Shown in pieces: positions 1-32,300 of a DNA stretch of 64,000 nt (positions within the stretch are counted from its first letter, which is position 1; each line of letters starts with the position of its first letter). The notes under the pieces are model-generated. The model saw only the letters and a program-made list of their open reading frames with translations, had not been told where the DNA came from and searched no databases. Source of the stretch: Alviniconcha marisindica (lineage: Eukaryota; Mollusca; Gastropoda; Provannidae); NCBI GenBank assembly GCA_018857735.1, contig JABMCL010001558.1:1-64000 (forward strand), written 5' to 3'. Made by a program: the position numbers and the translations under genes.

Positions 1-75
1 TCACCAACGTTCGCCTCTCTCTTCCTTACATCGTTTATCACATCATTGAACAGTGATTTACTGTTGCTACCACGC

Positions 76-203
76 TATGTGTGTGTGGGGTGTGTGTGGT
101 GTGGGGTTTTGGGGTGTGGGGTGTGTGTGTGTGTGTGTGTGTGTGGGGTGTGGGGTGTGTTGAAAGGAGAGAGAGGGGAGAGGAGAAAAAAAAAAAAAGA
201 AAA

Positions 204-234
<31 letters not shown>

Positions 235-346
235 GGAATGCAGCATTGCCTACGTGATTTATGATTGATTTTACACGCTTTTTTTTCTTCTTTTTTTCTT
301 TTTCTTCCCCCCCCCCCTCCCCCCACCCCCCCCCCCCCCCCACCCC
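76..346. repeat. (TG)n, purine tract and poly-C cluster
   Basis: TG with G interruptions (76-152), an A/GA purine tract (176-235), then T-rich and C-rich runs (280-346). No gene is visible; frames here are low-complexity artefacts. Confidence 0.9.
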
Positions 347-1045
347 GTACCACTGAGCCATTTATTTTTTCATGATTTACAAATAATTGCGGATATGTCA
401 ACACCAATTTTGCTATGTATACGTCTTATTTATTCATTGTCATTTCAAAGTATTTTCAAAGATTTTGTGTTCCTGTATGTTTATTACTATTAAGGTGGTG
501 GTATTATATTTTATTTGTTTGTATATTGTTTTTCCTGTTTAAATATTAATCGATTTTGTAAAGTTAGTTTAAATTTTATTTTTATTTTTATATAGGTAAT
601 TGTTTCTCCATTTTCACTTTTTCAGTAGTTTAGCAAGGATATTTTTGTTAGCAGGTCTAAATAAACCTAAACTACAGCCCTTTGGGAAAATAAAGTTTCG
701 AGTTCGATCTTTCTTTCTCTCTCTCTCTTCTGTCTCTTTTCTCTCTCTTCCTTGTCTCTCTCTGTCTCTGTCTCTCTCTGTCTCTGCCTGTCTCTCTTTT
801 CTCTCTAGTCTGTCTCGATCTACCTCTCTTGTCGCCTACGACTGCAGGTCACCAACGTTCGCCTACGACATGCAGGTCACCAACGTGCACAGTCCTTCGG
901 TTGGACCTCGAGGTCACATGTCTGTCTGCAGAGCCTTCGCTAGACCGTTGAGACTATCGGCACGGGGTAGCGGCAAATCGGTACCAACTCCCAGTCGGCC
1001 AGTGCAGTCAACATTAATTAGGCCTAATAATGTGTCCAGGTTTCC
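347..1045. other. AT-rich stretch then T/C-rich zone
   Basis: No gene recognised. A GGGAAAATAAAGTTTCGAGT phrase near 681 could be an old retroelement 3' end with an AATAAA signal. Pyrimidine repeats at 708-820 are followed by diverged relatives of the 85 bp unit (ATGCAGGTCACCAACGTGCA at 869). Confidence 0.45.
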
Positions 1046-1298
1046 GCTTAATAGCTGGTGGTTTGATACTTTTCTCAGCAGTTTCAATATTGGTTGGTTT
1101 GCCTTTTTCGTTTGAAGCGGACGATAATATAGACAATTTGGTTGGCGCTAGGCGAGAAAAAACACACACGACTATATGCTTCGTTGCGCCATATTGACAC
1201 AGGGCAATGTCCACTTTTAGCCCCGTCGGTTCGCGGTCTTCAAATGGTATGAGAATGTCAGTGTGTGTGTGCGTGCGTGCGTGCGTGCGCGTGTGGGC

Positions 1299-1352
<54 letters not shown>

Positions 1353-1893
1353 TGTGGTGTGTCAGAAGAACTTAAGTATGTATTTCGTTGGCATATCCAC
1401 ATAATTATCAGTTCATTCGTACTATGCCAGTGCTATACACGCACACACGCATCCTCAAATCATTTGAGGATAGCGAACTAGCGGGGCTAAAAGTGGATAT
1501 TGCCTTGACACAGTTAGATCTAGAATGAAAACGGAACGGGAAAATCGTACAGCTAAGCTGATTTATCCAAACAGAAATGGAACGGCCCGGTATCTTGCAG
1601 TCAGCACTCCTACTTTGGGACCCGTGGGGAGGCGGTGCTGGCAGTGAAAGCTTGTCGTTTTCGCTTCTAGCACGTGACGTGTCCGGCGTCTGGAGTGACG
1701 GTCAGCGTTCATTGTTATGCTTGCTGGTCAACACCGGAAGTGATTTTGTTTAGCTGGAGCTTCCACTTGTTTCTGGACCCAAGGTACAGAGTATCTCCAG
1801 CAAGTCACACAAAGCGGTCAGTTTTAGCCGGTACATGATACCGGCGACGGATTTTTTTTTTTAACCGGCACAAGGGGAACGTTTACCGGTAAA
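1046..1893 (+). mobile_element. Dispersed repeat family A, copy 1 (interrupted)
   Basis: This stretch, from CCGCTTAATAGC to TTTACCGGTAAAA, matches the reverse complement of 20305-20842 along its length (shared blocks include TTTTAGCCGGTAC, AGTATCTCCAGCAAGTCACA and TTCGTTGCGCCATAT). Removing the nested MITE leaves about 537 bp, equal to the other copy. No coding capacity seen. Confidence 0.75.
1202..1504. mobile_element. MITE with 23 bp TIRs and 8 bp TSD (hAT-like)
   Basis: The left end GGCAATGTCCACTTTTAGCC and the right end, read in reverse, GGCAATATCCACTTTTAGCC form TIRs. TTGACACA flanks both sides as an 8 bp target duplication, the length typical of hAT elements. The interior is a (TG)n tract. 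The homologous repeat at 20.3-20.8 kb lacks the insertion. Confidence 0.85.
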
Positions 1894-1939
1894 ATGCATA
1901 TGCCGGTCTAGAGGAGGCTCTGGTTTGCCTGCCTATATC

Positions 1940-2318
1940 CCAGTCTCTTGTCGCCCACGACATGCAGATCACCCACTGCACAGTCCTTTGAACCCCCGGG
2001 TCACGTGTCTGTCTGTCTGTCTGCCTTTCCGTATTTCCGTCTCTTGTCACCTCCGGCATGCAGGTCACCCACGTGTCTGTCTGTATGAACCCCGATCTCA
2101 CGTGTCTGCCAGTCTGTATTTCCGTCTCTTGTCACCTCCGGCATGCAGGTCACCCACGTGTCTGTCTGTATGAACCCCGATCTCACGTGTCTGCCAGTCT
2201 GTATTTCCGTCTCTTGTCACCTCCGGCATGCAGGTCACCCACGTGTCTGTCTGTATGAACCCCGATCTCACGTGTCTGCCAGTCTGTATTTCCGTCTCTT
2301 GTCACCTCCGACATGCAG
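1940..2318 (+). repeat. 85 bp minisatellite containing copies of an exon acceptor
   Basis: Units start with CATGCAGGTCACCCAC at 2057, 2142, 2227 and 2312, exactly 85 bp apart, with a more diverged unit at about 1960 and distant relatives at about 838-905. The last unit is the real acceptor of STELLO-like exon A. Since 85 is not a multiple of three, the open frames crossing it are accidental. Confidence 0.9.
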
Positions 2319-23404
<21,086 letters not shown>

Positions 23405-23426
<22 letters not shown>

Positions 23427-23900
23427 TGTGGCTATCCTCTGTTGTCTTTCTTGTATGTAGGTGGATTGAAAGTGAGTCTGAAATGTCTGCAAAAATGTAA
23501 CATGCGGATCGGGGTGAGTGTCTGAATTGTCCACACAAAAATAACTGTCTTTATGTGTTTGGGTAGGGGAGGGAACAAAGCTGAATTGTTCACAAGACTG
23601 TTGTTATGTACATGGGTTGGAGAAAGAGAGAAAAAGCCTGAACTGTACACAAAAATGTAGTATGACTGTCATTATGTATGAGAATTGGAGAGAGGGAGTC
23701 CGAACTGTGCACAAAAATGTAATATGACTATTGTCACATATGCGAGTTGGAGAGATAATCCGAACTGTGCACAAAAATGTAATATGACTGTCAATACGTA
23801 TGAGAATTGGAGAGAGAGAGCCTGAACTGTGCACAAAAATGTAATATGACTGTCGTTATGTATGCAATTGGAGAAAGAGTCTGAACTGTCTTATTTGTCT
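23405..23900 (+). repeat. About 60 bp minisatellite in the STELLO-like 3' UTR
   Basis: Units of the form CTGAACTGTGCACAAAAATG, TAATATGACTGT, a variable part, and GAGAATTGGAGAGA repeat about eight times, becoming more regular away from the gene. The first, diverged unit (GTTGTCCACAAAAACGTAAT) contains the stop codon. Confidence 0.85.
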
Positions 23901-23994
23901 GTTCATTTTGCTTCTGTGACAAAAACAGAAGAGAATAATGTGACTGAACATCACTGTTTTGTATGTCAAACATCTCACACATAATGTACGTAAA

Positions 23995-24085
23995 CATGGT
24001 GCTTAACATCCACAGAAACTATAAGGTTCATTAGGGACGGGGAGAAAGAGGGTATGGAGGTGGGGGAAGAGGGAGAATATATAAT
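23995..24085 (-). mobile_element. SINE S 3'-tail fragment
   Basis: AAACATGGTGCTTAACATCC then ACAGAAACTATAAGG and ATTAGGGACGGGGAG, the reverse complement of the family S tail with part of the body (TATATAATGCC). Confidence 0.7.
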
Positions 24086-24089
24086 GCCA

Positions 24090-25175
24090 TTGCAAACCAT
24101 GTACAATGGCAGATTTAAAACATAACAAATTGGCAAAACAGCAAACTAGATTTAAGGCACATATTGTGGCATAATTATCTGTAGACTGTTTTGGAATCGG
24201 ACAGTTCAGGGAAAAAGACTTTGTGAGTAGAAAGTTCTCAGCATGGTTTGGGTGAGAGTATATAATTTACAAGCTAACCAGAAATGTTCATTCTGAGAAT
24301 TGTGTTCCATTGCTTGCATGAAAGATGAATTTGAGCAGAACATCATGCAGAGATTATTATTTTTTTAAATTCTTTTGCAAATGGGAGGAAGTTGGCCAAG
24401 GATGTAATGTGGCATCTTCAAAGCAGCAAGCAAAGATGCAAGATGGCCGAAAAATGTGCAACAATTTCCACTTGCAGGCTTTGTGTGATTTTCTATCAAT
24501 ATTTGCACAACACAAGTACTTTTTTTGCATTTTGAGTTTGAGCAAAAAAAGGTTGACTTCGATGCAGGGCTGCAACACATGCCTCAAGTGTTCATGACAT
24601 CACAGTCTGGGTCAAAATGGCAGCACTCACCACGCCATTTTCATGACTTTAATTTTTTTTTTTTTACAAACTAGACCACAAATCAACTGAGAAATTTGTT
24701 TTCTTGCTCCATTCCTATCAAAATGGGGAAGGGATGTGGAAGACATACTTCTGATTGGAAATATAATTATTGCAAATGTCAAGTATTAGTCTTAGAAGTG
24801 ACAGTAGATATATGATTATCATTCAAATCACCTTCATCATTCATGTTGCACGTGGCACATATCTAAAGAGGAAAAAAATAGTGTTCTTGAACAGTTTGCC
24901 ACATAATCATTTCATCTGACATATGCTATGCACAGAAATACACAAGTCATGAGATTGTTCCTTTTTTATTTTTTTTATTATTAATCTTATGAACTGAGAA
25001 ACAATTATAGGCACAACATTTTTACATCACCACACATACTGGTACTAATAAAAACTTGTCAAGATGAGCACTTGTGAAATTTTCTTCAGGAATTCAAAGT
25101 TTTCGTACAATTAAGCTCAACAAACCGATCCTTTCTTCGACCAGTGAACTAATCCAGGATCTGAATAAATGGAAG
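24090..25175. other. Intergenic stretch, nothing recognised
   Basis: AT-rich sequence between the convergent STELLO-like and GCNA genes, with an 11 bp T run near 24653 and a T-rich stretch near 24960. I see no exon, transposon end or structured repeat. Confidence 0.6.
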
Positions 25176-25179
25176 AGAA

Positions 25180-26105
25180 ACAAACAGTCAAAGGAAAAGA
25201 AACAATCAAACAGAGAACAGCAGCCAAAGGGAGGAACAATCCAGTGGAGAAAAACCATCCAAGGGAAGGCCAGAATCCGAGGGGAGAGAAAGAGGAATTG
25301 ATGGAAATGATCACAGGAGGGAAATGATCAGCTAAAGGCTGTGGTTTATAACCTTTAGCTGATCGTTTTCCAATGGAAGGACAGAATCCAAGGGGAGAGA
25401 AAGAGGAAAGGACAGTAGTGATCATGAGGGGAACGCAGCTGAAGGTTATAAACCGTCCAAGGGAAGGACAGAATCTGAGGGGAGAAAGGGGAAAGTACAG
25501 AAATGATCGCACAGAGGGAATCAATCAACTTAAACCGTCCAATGGAAGGACAGAATCCGAGGCAAGAGAAAGAGGAAAGGACAGAAGTGATCAAAAGGGA
25601 AACAATCAGCTAAAACCATCCAAGGGAAGGACAGAATCCAAGGGGAGAAAGGAAAGGACAGAAGTGATCGCACGGAGGGAAACAATCAGATTAAACCATC
25701 CAAGGGAAGGACAGAATCTGAGGGAAGAAAGAGGAAAGGACAGAAGTGATCACAGGAGGGAAACAATCAGCTTAAACCATCCAAGGGAAGGACAGAATCC
25801 AAGGCAAGAGAAAGGGGAAAGGACAGAAGTAATCGCAGGGAGGGAAACGATCAGCTTAAACCATCCAAGGGAAGGACAGAATCTAAGGCAAGAGAAAGGG
25901 GAAAGGACAGAAGTAATCGAAAGGAGGGAAAAAAAGCTTAAACCATCCAAGGGAATGACAGAATCCAAGGCAAGAGAAAGGGGAAAGGACAGAAGTAATC
26001 GCAGGAGGGAAACAATTAGCTTAAACCATCCAAGGGAAGGACAGAATCCAAGGCAAGAGAAAGGGAAAAGGACAGACGTGATTGCAGGGAGGGAAACAAT
26101 CAGCC
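25180..26105 (+). repeat. About 80 bp minisatellite abutting the GCNA stop codon
   Basis: About eleven units of AAACCATCCAAGGGAAGGAC, AGAATCCAAGGCAAGAGAAA, GGACAGAAGTAATCGCAGG and GAGGGAAACAATCAGCTT, with unit lengths near 81-84 bp. The last unit runs into the GCNA terminal exon so that the TGA stop (TCA on this strand) is part of GGGAAACAATCAGCC. The 255-residue open frame across it is a repeat artefact. Confidence 0.92.
25326..25364. repeat. 13 bp-arm hairpin in the GCNA 3' flank
   Basis: GATCAGCTAAAGG and CCTTTAGCTGATC flank a 13-base spacer (CTGTGGTTTATAA). The arm also resembles the last codons and stop of GCNA (TCAGCCAAAGGCT). Confidence 0.8.
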
Positions 26106-26361
26106 AAAGGCTATCTTGGTCTTGGCGAATTCCTTGCTGAGCGCCTCCATCACCTCCTTGTGAGGCAGCCCGCCTCCCTGCTTCTTGATGCTGCCGTAGT
26201 GTTCCTTGACGAACATGGCGAAAGGGTTGGGGGTGCGAGGGGTGGCAGGAAGGGATGCAGCGGAAGTGTTCCTGCCGTTCTGCGTGAAAAGCTGGAAGCG
26301 TCCACGGCAGCGTCCACAAACTTTTGTCTCAAGGTCAAGGGACTTGGAGTGTCGGCCAACT
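26100..26361 (-). CDS. GCNA: GCNA exon 11 (zinc ribbon, HMG-like C-terminus)
   Basis: This 262 bp exon reads VGRHSKSLDLETKVCGRCRG (second CxxC), RFQLF, a serine/alanine linker, then PNPFAMFVKEHYGSI, KEVMEALSKEFAKTK and the stop TGA at 26102-26100. The last segment is HMG-box-like (PxPFxxFVKEHY). The stop codon lies inside a unit of the adjoining 80 bp minisatellite. Confidence 0.9.
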
Positions 26362-29300
26362 CTGTGAAGGGAAGCACAAAAGTACTGAAAAAACATGAGA
26401 GGGAGTGTGTGTGTGTGTGTGTGTGTGTGGGGGGGGGGGGGTTGGGTTAATGAGGACACTTTATTACAAAAATTTAAAGCCTTAAACAGAAATCCGTTTT
26501 GTCACAAGTCTGTCCCACATGACGTACAAGCACACAATACACAAAAAACTGTCACGAGGTGGGAGGGGGCAAGATCTGGCTGACCTCTCGGCCTTCTTCA
26601 GTACAGTAGAAACAATAATGGTGTTCAAGGTAACGAAGGGAAATAACCAAGCTCAACACAACCAGTCGTGCTACATCACCTACAAAATGCCCTTCTTCTG
26701 GCACTCTGAGATGATTTATACTGTGTGACTGAGTGCTCTTGCTTGTTTTTGAGACACTTTCCTCAACAACAAAACAATTCTCAAGAACATGGCTGCACCA
26801 AACACCATCAAGACAAAATGACTGGAATAATCACTTCTTCCAGACACCTCAGAAGAAGAAAAGTACAAGAGAATGAGTATTGTCAAGAGATTTTATTGAC
26901 TTTCTCTGCAGCAGAATTTCACCTTTACAGCAGTTTGCCTGTGTCTGTGAGGGCTCCTCTGTACTTTGAAAATGCACATGGTGTATAATGGCCTTTAATA
27001 ATTGTTTAGTGCAGGCTTTTAATACTGTCCAGTGTGTGTGTGTAGTTGGTGTGTGTGCATGTGTGTGTGTTCACATTTGTGTGTGTGTGTGTGTGTGCAT
27101 GCAACAAACCTGCATAATATTATACTGTTCATTAATGTATGACAGATGCTTTATGCATAACGGCTTTTAATCGTTCGACCACATGCCTTTTCTGTTGTGT
27201 GATATTTCAGGCTGAACTCAGCCAGAAGCACATGCTCCCACAGCTGAACACTGGAAGGAAATAAGTGAGAGAGAAAAGAAAAAAGAAAGAAATTTAGGAT
27301 AAAACGAGATCCAAGCACATAAAAGGTTAACTCTTTCAAGGCTTTCCGCATCTTAAGACGTGGGACTTGGCAGTACGCTTGACGGCGATCCATGTCTTCA
27401 GACGCAGTAAGAATTAAACATTTTTAATGGTCTTAGCGACTTTCACATTGATTGGAGGCAATTATATTACACTAACTGCCTCAATTTCGGACACTTTCAG
27501 CAATCCCCCTTAGTCCAGTTGAGTGTTCCTTTGTCGTTTTGGCATTTGTAACACACACCGACAAAAGTTTACATTTCAAAATGGTGGCATGCAAAGTGAA
27601 CATGCGTTACTTGACAAGGGAAGCTGAGGAATTAGTACTGAATGAGGGCTTGGATCTAGAAGATTTTTCTGACGGTGGTTCTGAAGAGAACATTGTTGAT
27701 TCTGGTGAGGAGTTTGTGCCAGTAGATCTCGAGGCGGACTTGAGTGACAGTGATAATGACATCTTCATTTTCATCATTGGGATCCATGCAACCCAACCAG
27801 TAAAATAAAACTTAAAAAAAAACTATGTTTGGATAGTTCCTGCTTTGCTGTTGCGACAGAGAAAGGTATGAGATATGACTCTATGGATTATTTATCTGAC
27901 AAGTGCACATCCTAAGCTTTCTAAAAATGTACATATGTTTATTGTATTATTCCTAGTAGTTTATTTACTACAATTATTTTTAAACGGGCAAAAACGGTGC
28001 GTCTACAGAAGCTGACAGCGTCATTTTGCAGCGTCTTGAATGAGTTAAAAGGACTGCTACTTTAGTATGACAAAACAAAACATTCTTCCAAACACTTGGA
28101 ACACACCATAAGTGAAACTGGATAAGTACATTTTAATTTTTCACCATTTAGCTGTTGTTTAACCGCTGTTTTGCCTCCTGAAAAAGGGGCTTACTTTGAA
28201 AAGTCACAGGTTTTTATTGTCACATGACATTAGCATCCCTTTAAACCTTTCATGTGTTTGGATCCAGAGAGAGAAACAATCCCTGCAAGTACTCACTGGT
28301 AGCCGCACTTGACACACTCATAGATGTACTTGGTGTTGATTTTGTAGTCATGGCAGCGCCGAATGACAGGGATCTCAGGGTGAGCTCTGTTCGCTTTGCC
28401 GGCCCTGTCACCATCATGATGGAAACATTTTTCTAGTATATTATATACAGCCATGCATTTTTGACTCTCATATCATGTCTCTTCTTTCACGTTTTCATCA
28501 CACTCGCAATAAAACCAATTCTGCAAGGCTCAACAGGCACAGCAGCTGAAATGCCCTGGAAGGGCCTTGACAAGAAAACTCACTGTAGGCAACAAAAAAG
28601 CCCCCCCTCCACAGACATATGTATCCAAGCCTGTCAATATGTTGCATCTTTGATATTTTCTAGCAGGACCTGCAAAGACTCCAATGACTGTAACTCTTAA
28701 TAACAATATCTACAACTGTTCTATTCTGAAAGGAAAAGTGATCTCTTTGTAATACTAGTTTACTAGTGTGCTAAATTTATTACAGTGCTAAATTAATGAC
28801 ACAGAGGAGTACAAGATGGTGAGCTAAATGCTACGTGCAAAAGTGATGCACTGATGACAGTACTTTACACACCAGTATTGCCAGTGGTACAAAATGATGA
28901 GCTATATGCTACTTGCAACAATGATGCAGTGATGACTGAAGTACTTTATGCATCAGTATCGCCAGTGTGGTCTAAGTACTAAGTACTTTACACACCAGTA
29001 TCACCAGAGGTACAAAATGATGAACTATATGCTACTTGCAACACTGATGCAGTGATGACTGAAGTACTTTACACACCAGTATCGCCAGTGGTACAAGATG
29101 ATAAACAATACATGCTACTTGCAACAGTGATGACTGAAGTACTTTACACACCAGTATCACCAGATAATGAGCTATACATGCTACTTGCAACAGTGATGCA
29201 ATGATGACTGAACGCACCAGTATCGCCAGTGTGGTCCGTGTCCCTCCCTGGCTCTGTTGATTACCCACACAGCAGCATGGCACATCTCATGCACCAAGGT

Positions 29301-32300
29301 ATCTCTCAGCCGTTCTGCGACCACAAACCATACAGGTTATCCCCAAACAGACCTCAGTATCCCCAGAATCTGCTTGGAGCAATAGGCAAGGAAATAATTA
29401 GTAATCTGAGACAACCCCCCCCCCCCCCCCAAAAACAAAACAAAAACAAAAACAAAAACAATCATTTGCAATACTGCTAATAGCTTTACTCATCAAATAT
29501 TTTCATTCACTTGCAGCTAGTTTAAAATAGGATTCTGCCTCATTGATGGATGAGATAACATACCACTTGTTCAGTGAAGATGATTGACATTGCCTTCTCA
29601 AAGTCTACCATTCATTCACCTTCACTGAAAATTGCAATCCATTTCCAAGCAGCATACTGCTGTAATATAATCTGAAAATGTATGCAAATTATGCCACAAT
29701 CTTAAGGGCAAAAAGGGTACGGGTCTAAGGGGCCAAAACACATTTTATGCATCAAGATATCTCTCACCTATTCTGTAACACAAATGACGTATTTTAAGTA
29801 TCAAGGTGCCTCTCACCTGATTCCCCAACCACAAAACACACAGGTCATCCCTGAGGCACCATGACAAACACCAGGCAATTTCTCACCAACATAATATGCA
29901 GCCACACAAATCATGCAAGTAATCAACTTAGCCATGTAACACCCAGGTGCCTCATCCATTTTGCAGCCACACAATGCCCAGAATTGAACTTCAAAATATG
30001 ACGCATCTAAAGCACCACGTGTTTCTACTGAATTCATCCTGCAGCCATGCAACAAAGCCCCAATCCACTGTCAGGCACTGTTGCATGACAATGCAGGCTG
30101 TCTGACACTGGTGTCTTGTGGCTTGCTACTGCCAGTGTCTGATGGAAATGAGTGTGGATGAAGACTGCCATTGCCAGGCACACAACAACAGAATGGCAGA
30201 CACTAAATGCAGTGTTAGTTCAATAGTAGCATTATGCCGAAGCTGGGATGAACATACAAAAGAAATCAACATGCATGAGATGATGTAACCAATGACACAC
30301 AGCAAAAAAACAAAAAAACCACAATGCGTCATGTCTCGAGTTGTTTTGGCTTTCTACTTCTAGGCCAACATGCATGTATGGTTGAAAGCATGAATGCTTG
30401 CAAGACAGTGTCTGCATACATTAGCAACAGTGGCAGTAGTACTTGTAGTAGTAGTGGTGGTAGCAGTTACAGTAGTATATTCATTTTGTAGTAGTAGTAT
30501 TTAAAAAAATATTTTTGTTAATTGGCTACAGCCACTGATCTGTGATCACTAAAGCATCCTACTTCCCCGTCAGACTAGTACCTGCTGTGTCGCAGACTTT
30601 GGTGGACAGTTCAATGGCAGCGGTGCGCTTGTCTCCCACGCGTTTCAGTTTGCACAGTCCAGCGGTCTTGAGCAGTCGCTTGTTCCACACCACCGGCAGC
30701 TCTGGGGGTAGCTGGGCAAAATAAAAAAAAGACATGTATACAGCTACGTGCTTCATACTCATTTTTCTGCTGGCTGTCAAAAATGTCATTGATACCGCCC
30801 CCTTTTGCAACTCACCCACCAAAACAAATGAGGGGATTACTTGAACACCATCAGCACAAGTCAGAAGCATGCTGCATGTCAGTGTTCTAATTAAAACACT
30901 GAACAGGATCACGAGGATGTGAATCATGCCTGAGCCCGAATGAACATGTTCCAGAACTATTTTATTATATTTTATTATATTACAAGTGATGTTATGTAAT
31001 ATTTATTTTTCTAATGCCTTCAGGTTCTGCTTTTCATGTTTAGTTTGTGTCCAAATAAAATCAGCACGTAGTTGAAGTACTGCTGGTCGCAATAAGATCT
31101 GTAAGCTGAAAGGATGTATATCCATACAGATTCTGGCATTATTACCTGATTCTCAAACACGGTGAAGTTGAACAACTTGAACAGTCGGGAAGACAACTCT
31201 TCTTGCCTCTTTTTGAACTGAAAAATGTAACTGAAACACAAAACAACAAGTAATTAAACCACTTTTACACTAAAAAAGCAAATCAAGTTTTCAGGAGGCT
31301 AGTTGGTTACCTCAATGCAGAATGATTCTAGTGGTGACAGGAAGCATTACTCTGGACACAAGTTTTGAGGAGGCTAGATGGTTACCTCAATGCTGAATGG
31401 TTCTAAGGTGACAGGAAGCATTACTCTGGACACAACAAGTTTTGAGGAGGCTAGATGGTTACCTCAACGCTGAATGGTTCTAGTGGTGACAGGAAGCATT
31501 ACTCTGGACACAACACCTTTTGAGGAGGCTAGTTGGTTACTGAATGGTTCTGGTGGTGACAGGAACCATTACTCTGGATACAAGTTTTGAGGAAGCTAGT
31601 TGGTTACCTCAACACTGAAGGGTTTAAGTGGTGACAGGAAGCAATACTCTGGATACAACACCTTTTGAGGAGGCTATTTGGTTATTGAATGGTTCTGGTG
31701 GTGACGGGAACCATTACTCTGGACACAACAAGATCTGAGGAGGCTAGCTGGTTACCTCAATGCTGAATGGTTCTGGTGGTGACAGTGAAGCATTACTTAC
31801 AGGCTCCAGCTCTCCCCAACCTCCAGGAAGCTTAGTCCCCGTCGGAGGGTCGTCTGAGACAACAACTCTGCACAACACACATTAAACAAACTAACTCACC
31901 TCCGAGCATCTGGATCCCTGAGATGGTTTGGGGTCTCAGCAGACAGCGAGCGCAGAAAGCTGAAGGTCCTGGCGCTCTTTTCAGTGCCCGTTCTCTGCAG
32001 GCAGGCTGGCGTTGCCCAGGCGCCACTCTTGTCCACCTTGCTTCGTGCCTTGGTGGACAGGACCGAGGCTCTGCCAGCTTTACCATCGTCAACGTCCCAT
32101 CTGGGTTTAGTCTTCATGGAGGTGGCTGGGGTGTACCATCTCAGGGAAGCTTGCAATAACACGAAATAATAACGTTATGCTGCCACTGTTCTGATTTAGC
32201 CATCTTCACATCGTGCAGGTTTTCCAGACAGTTACAGCAAGAAATCAAAAATGTATCCCAAGTTTTTCCATTACCTTCATCGTTCATTATTTATTGATTT

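Noticed and set aside
1202..1504. Alternative ends starting CAGGG for the nested MITE
   Set aside because: CAGGG/CAAGG would fit a hAT end, but then no target duplication remains; the exact TTGACACA repeat favours the chosen ends.
2143..2318. Upstream extension of exon A through the 85 bp repeats
   Set aside because: The frame shifts with each 85 bp unit and lacks similarity to the protein family; the acceptor at 2318 gives a cleaner start.
25373..26140. 255-residue plus-strand frame with REGQN repeats
   Set aside because: It is open only because the minisatellite unit is near a multiple of three; it is antisense to the GCNA 3' end and has no start context or splice logic.
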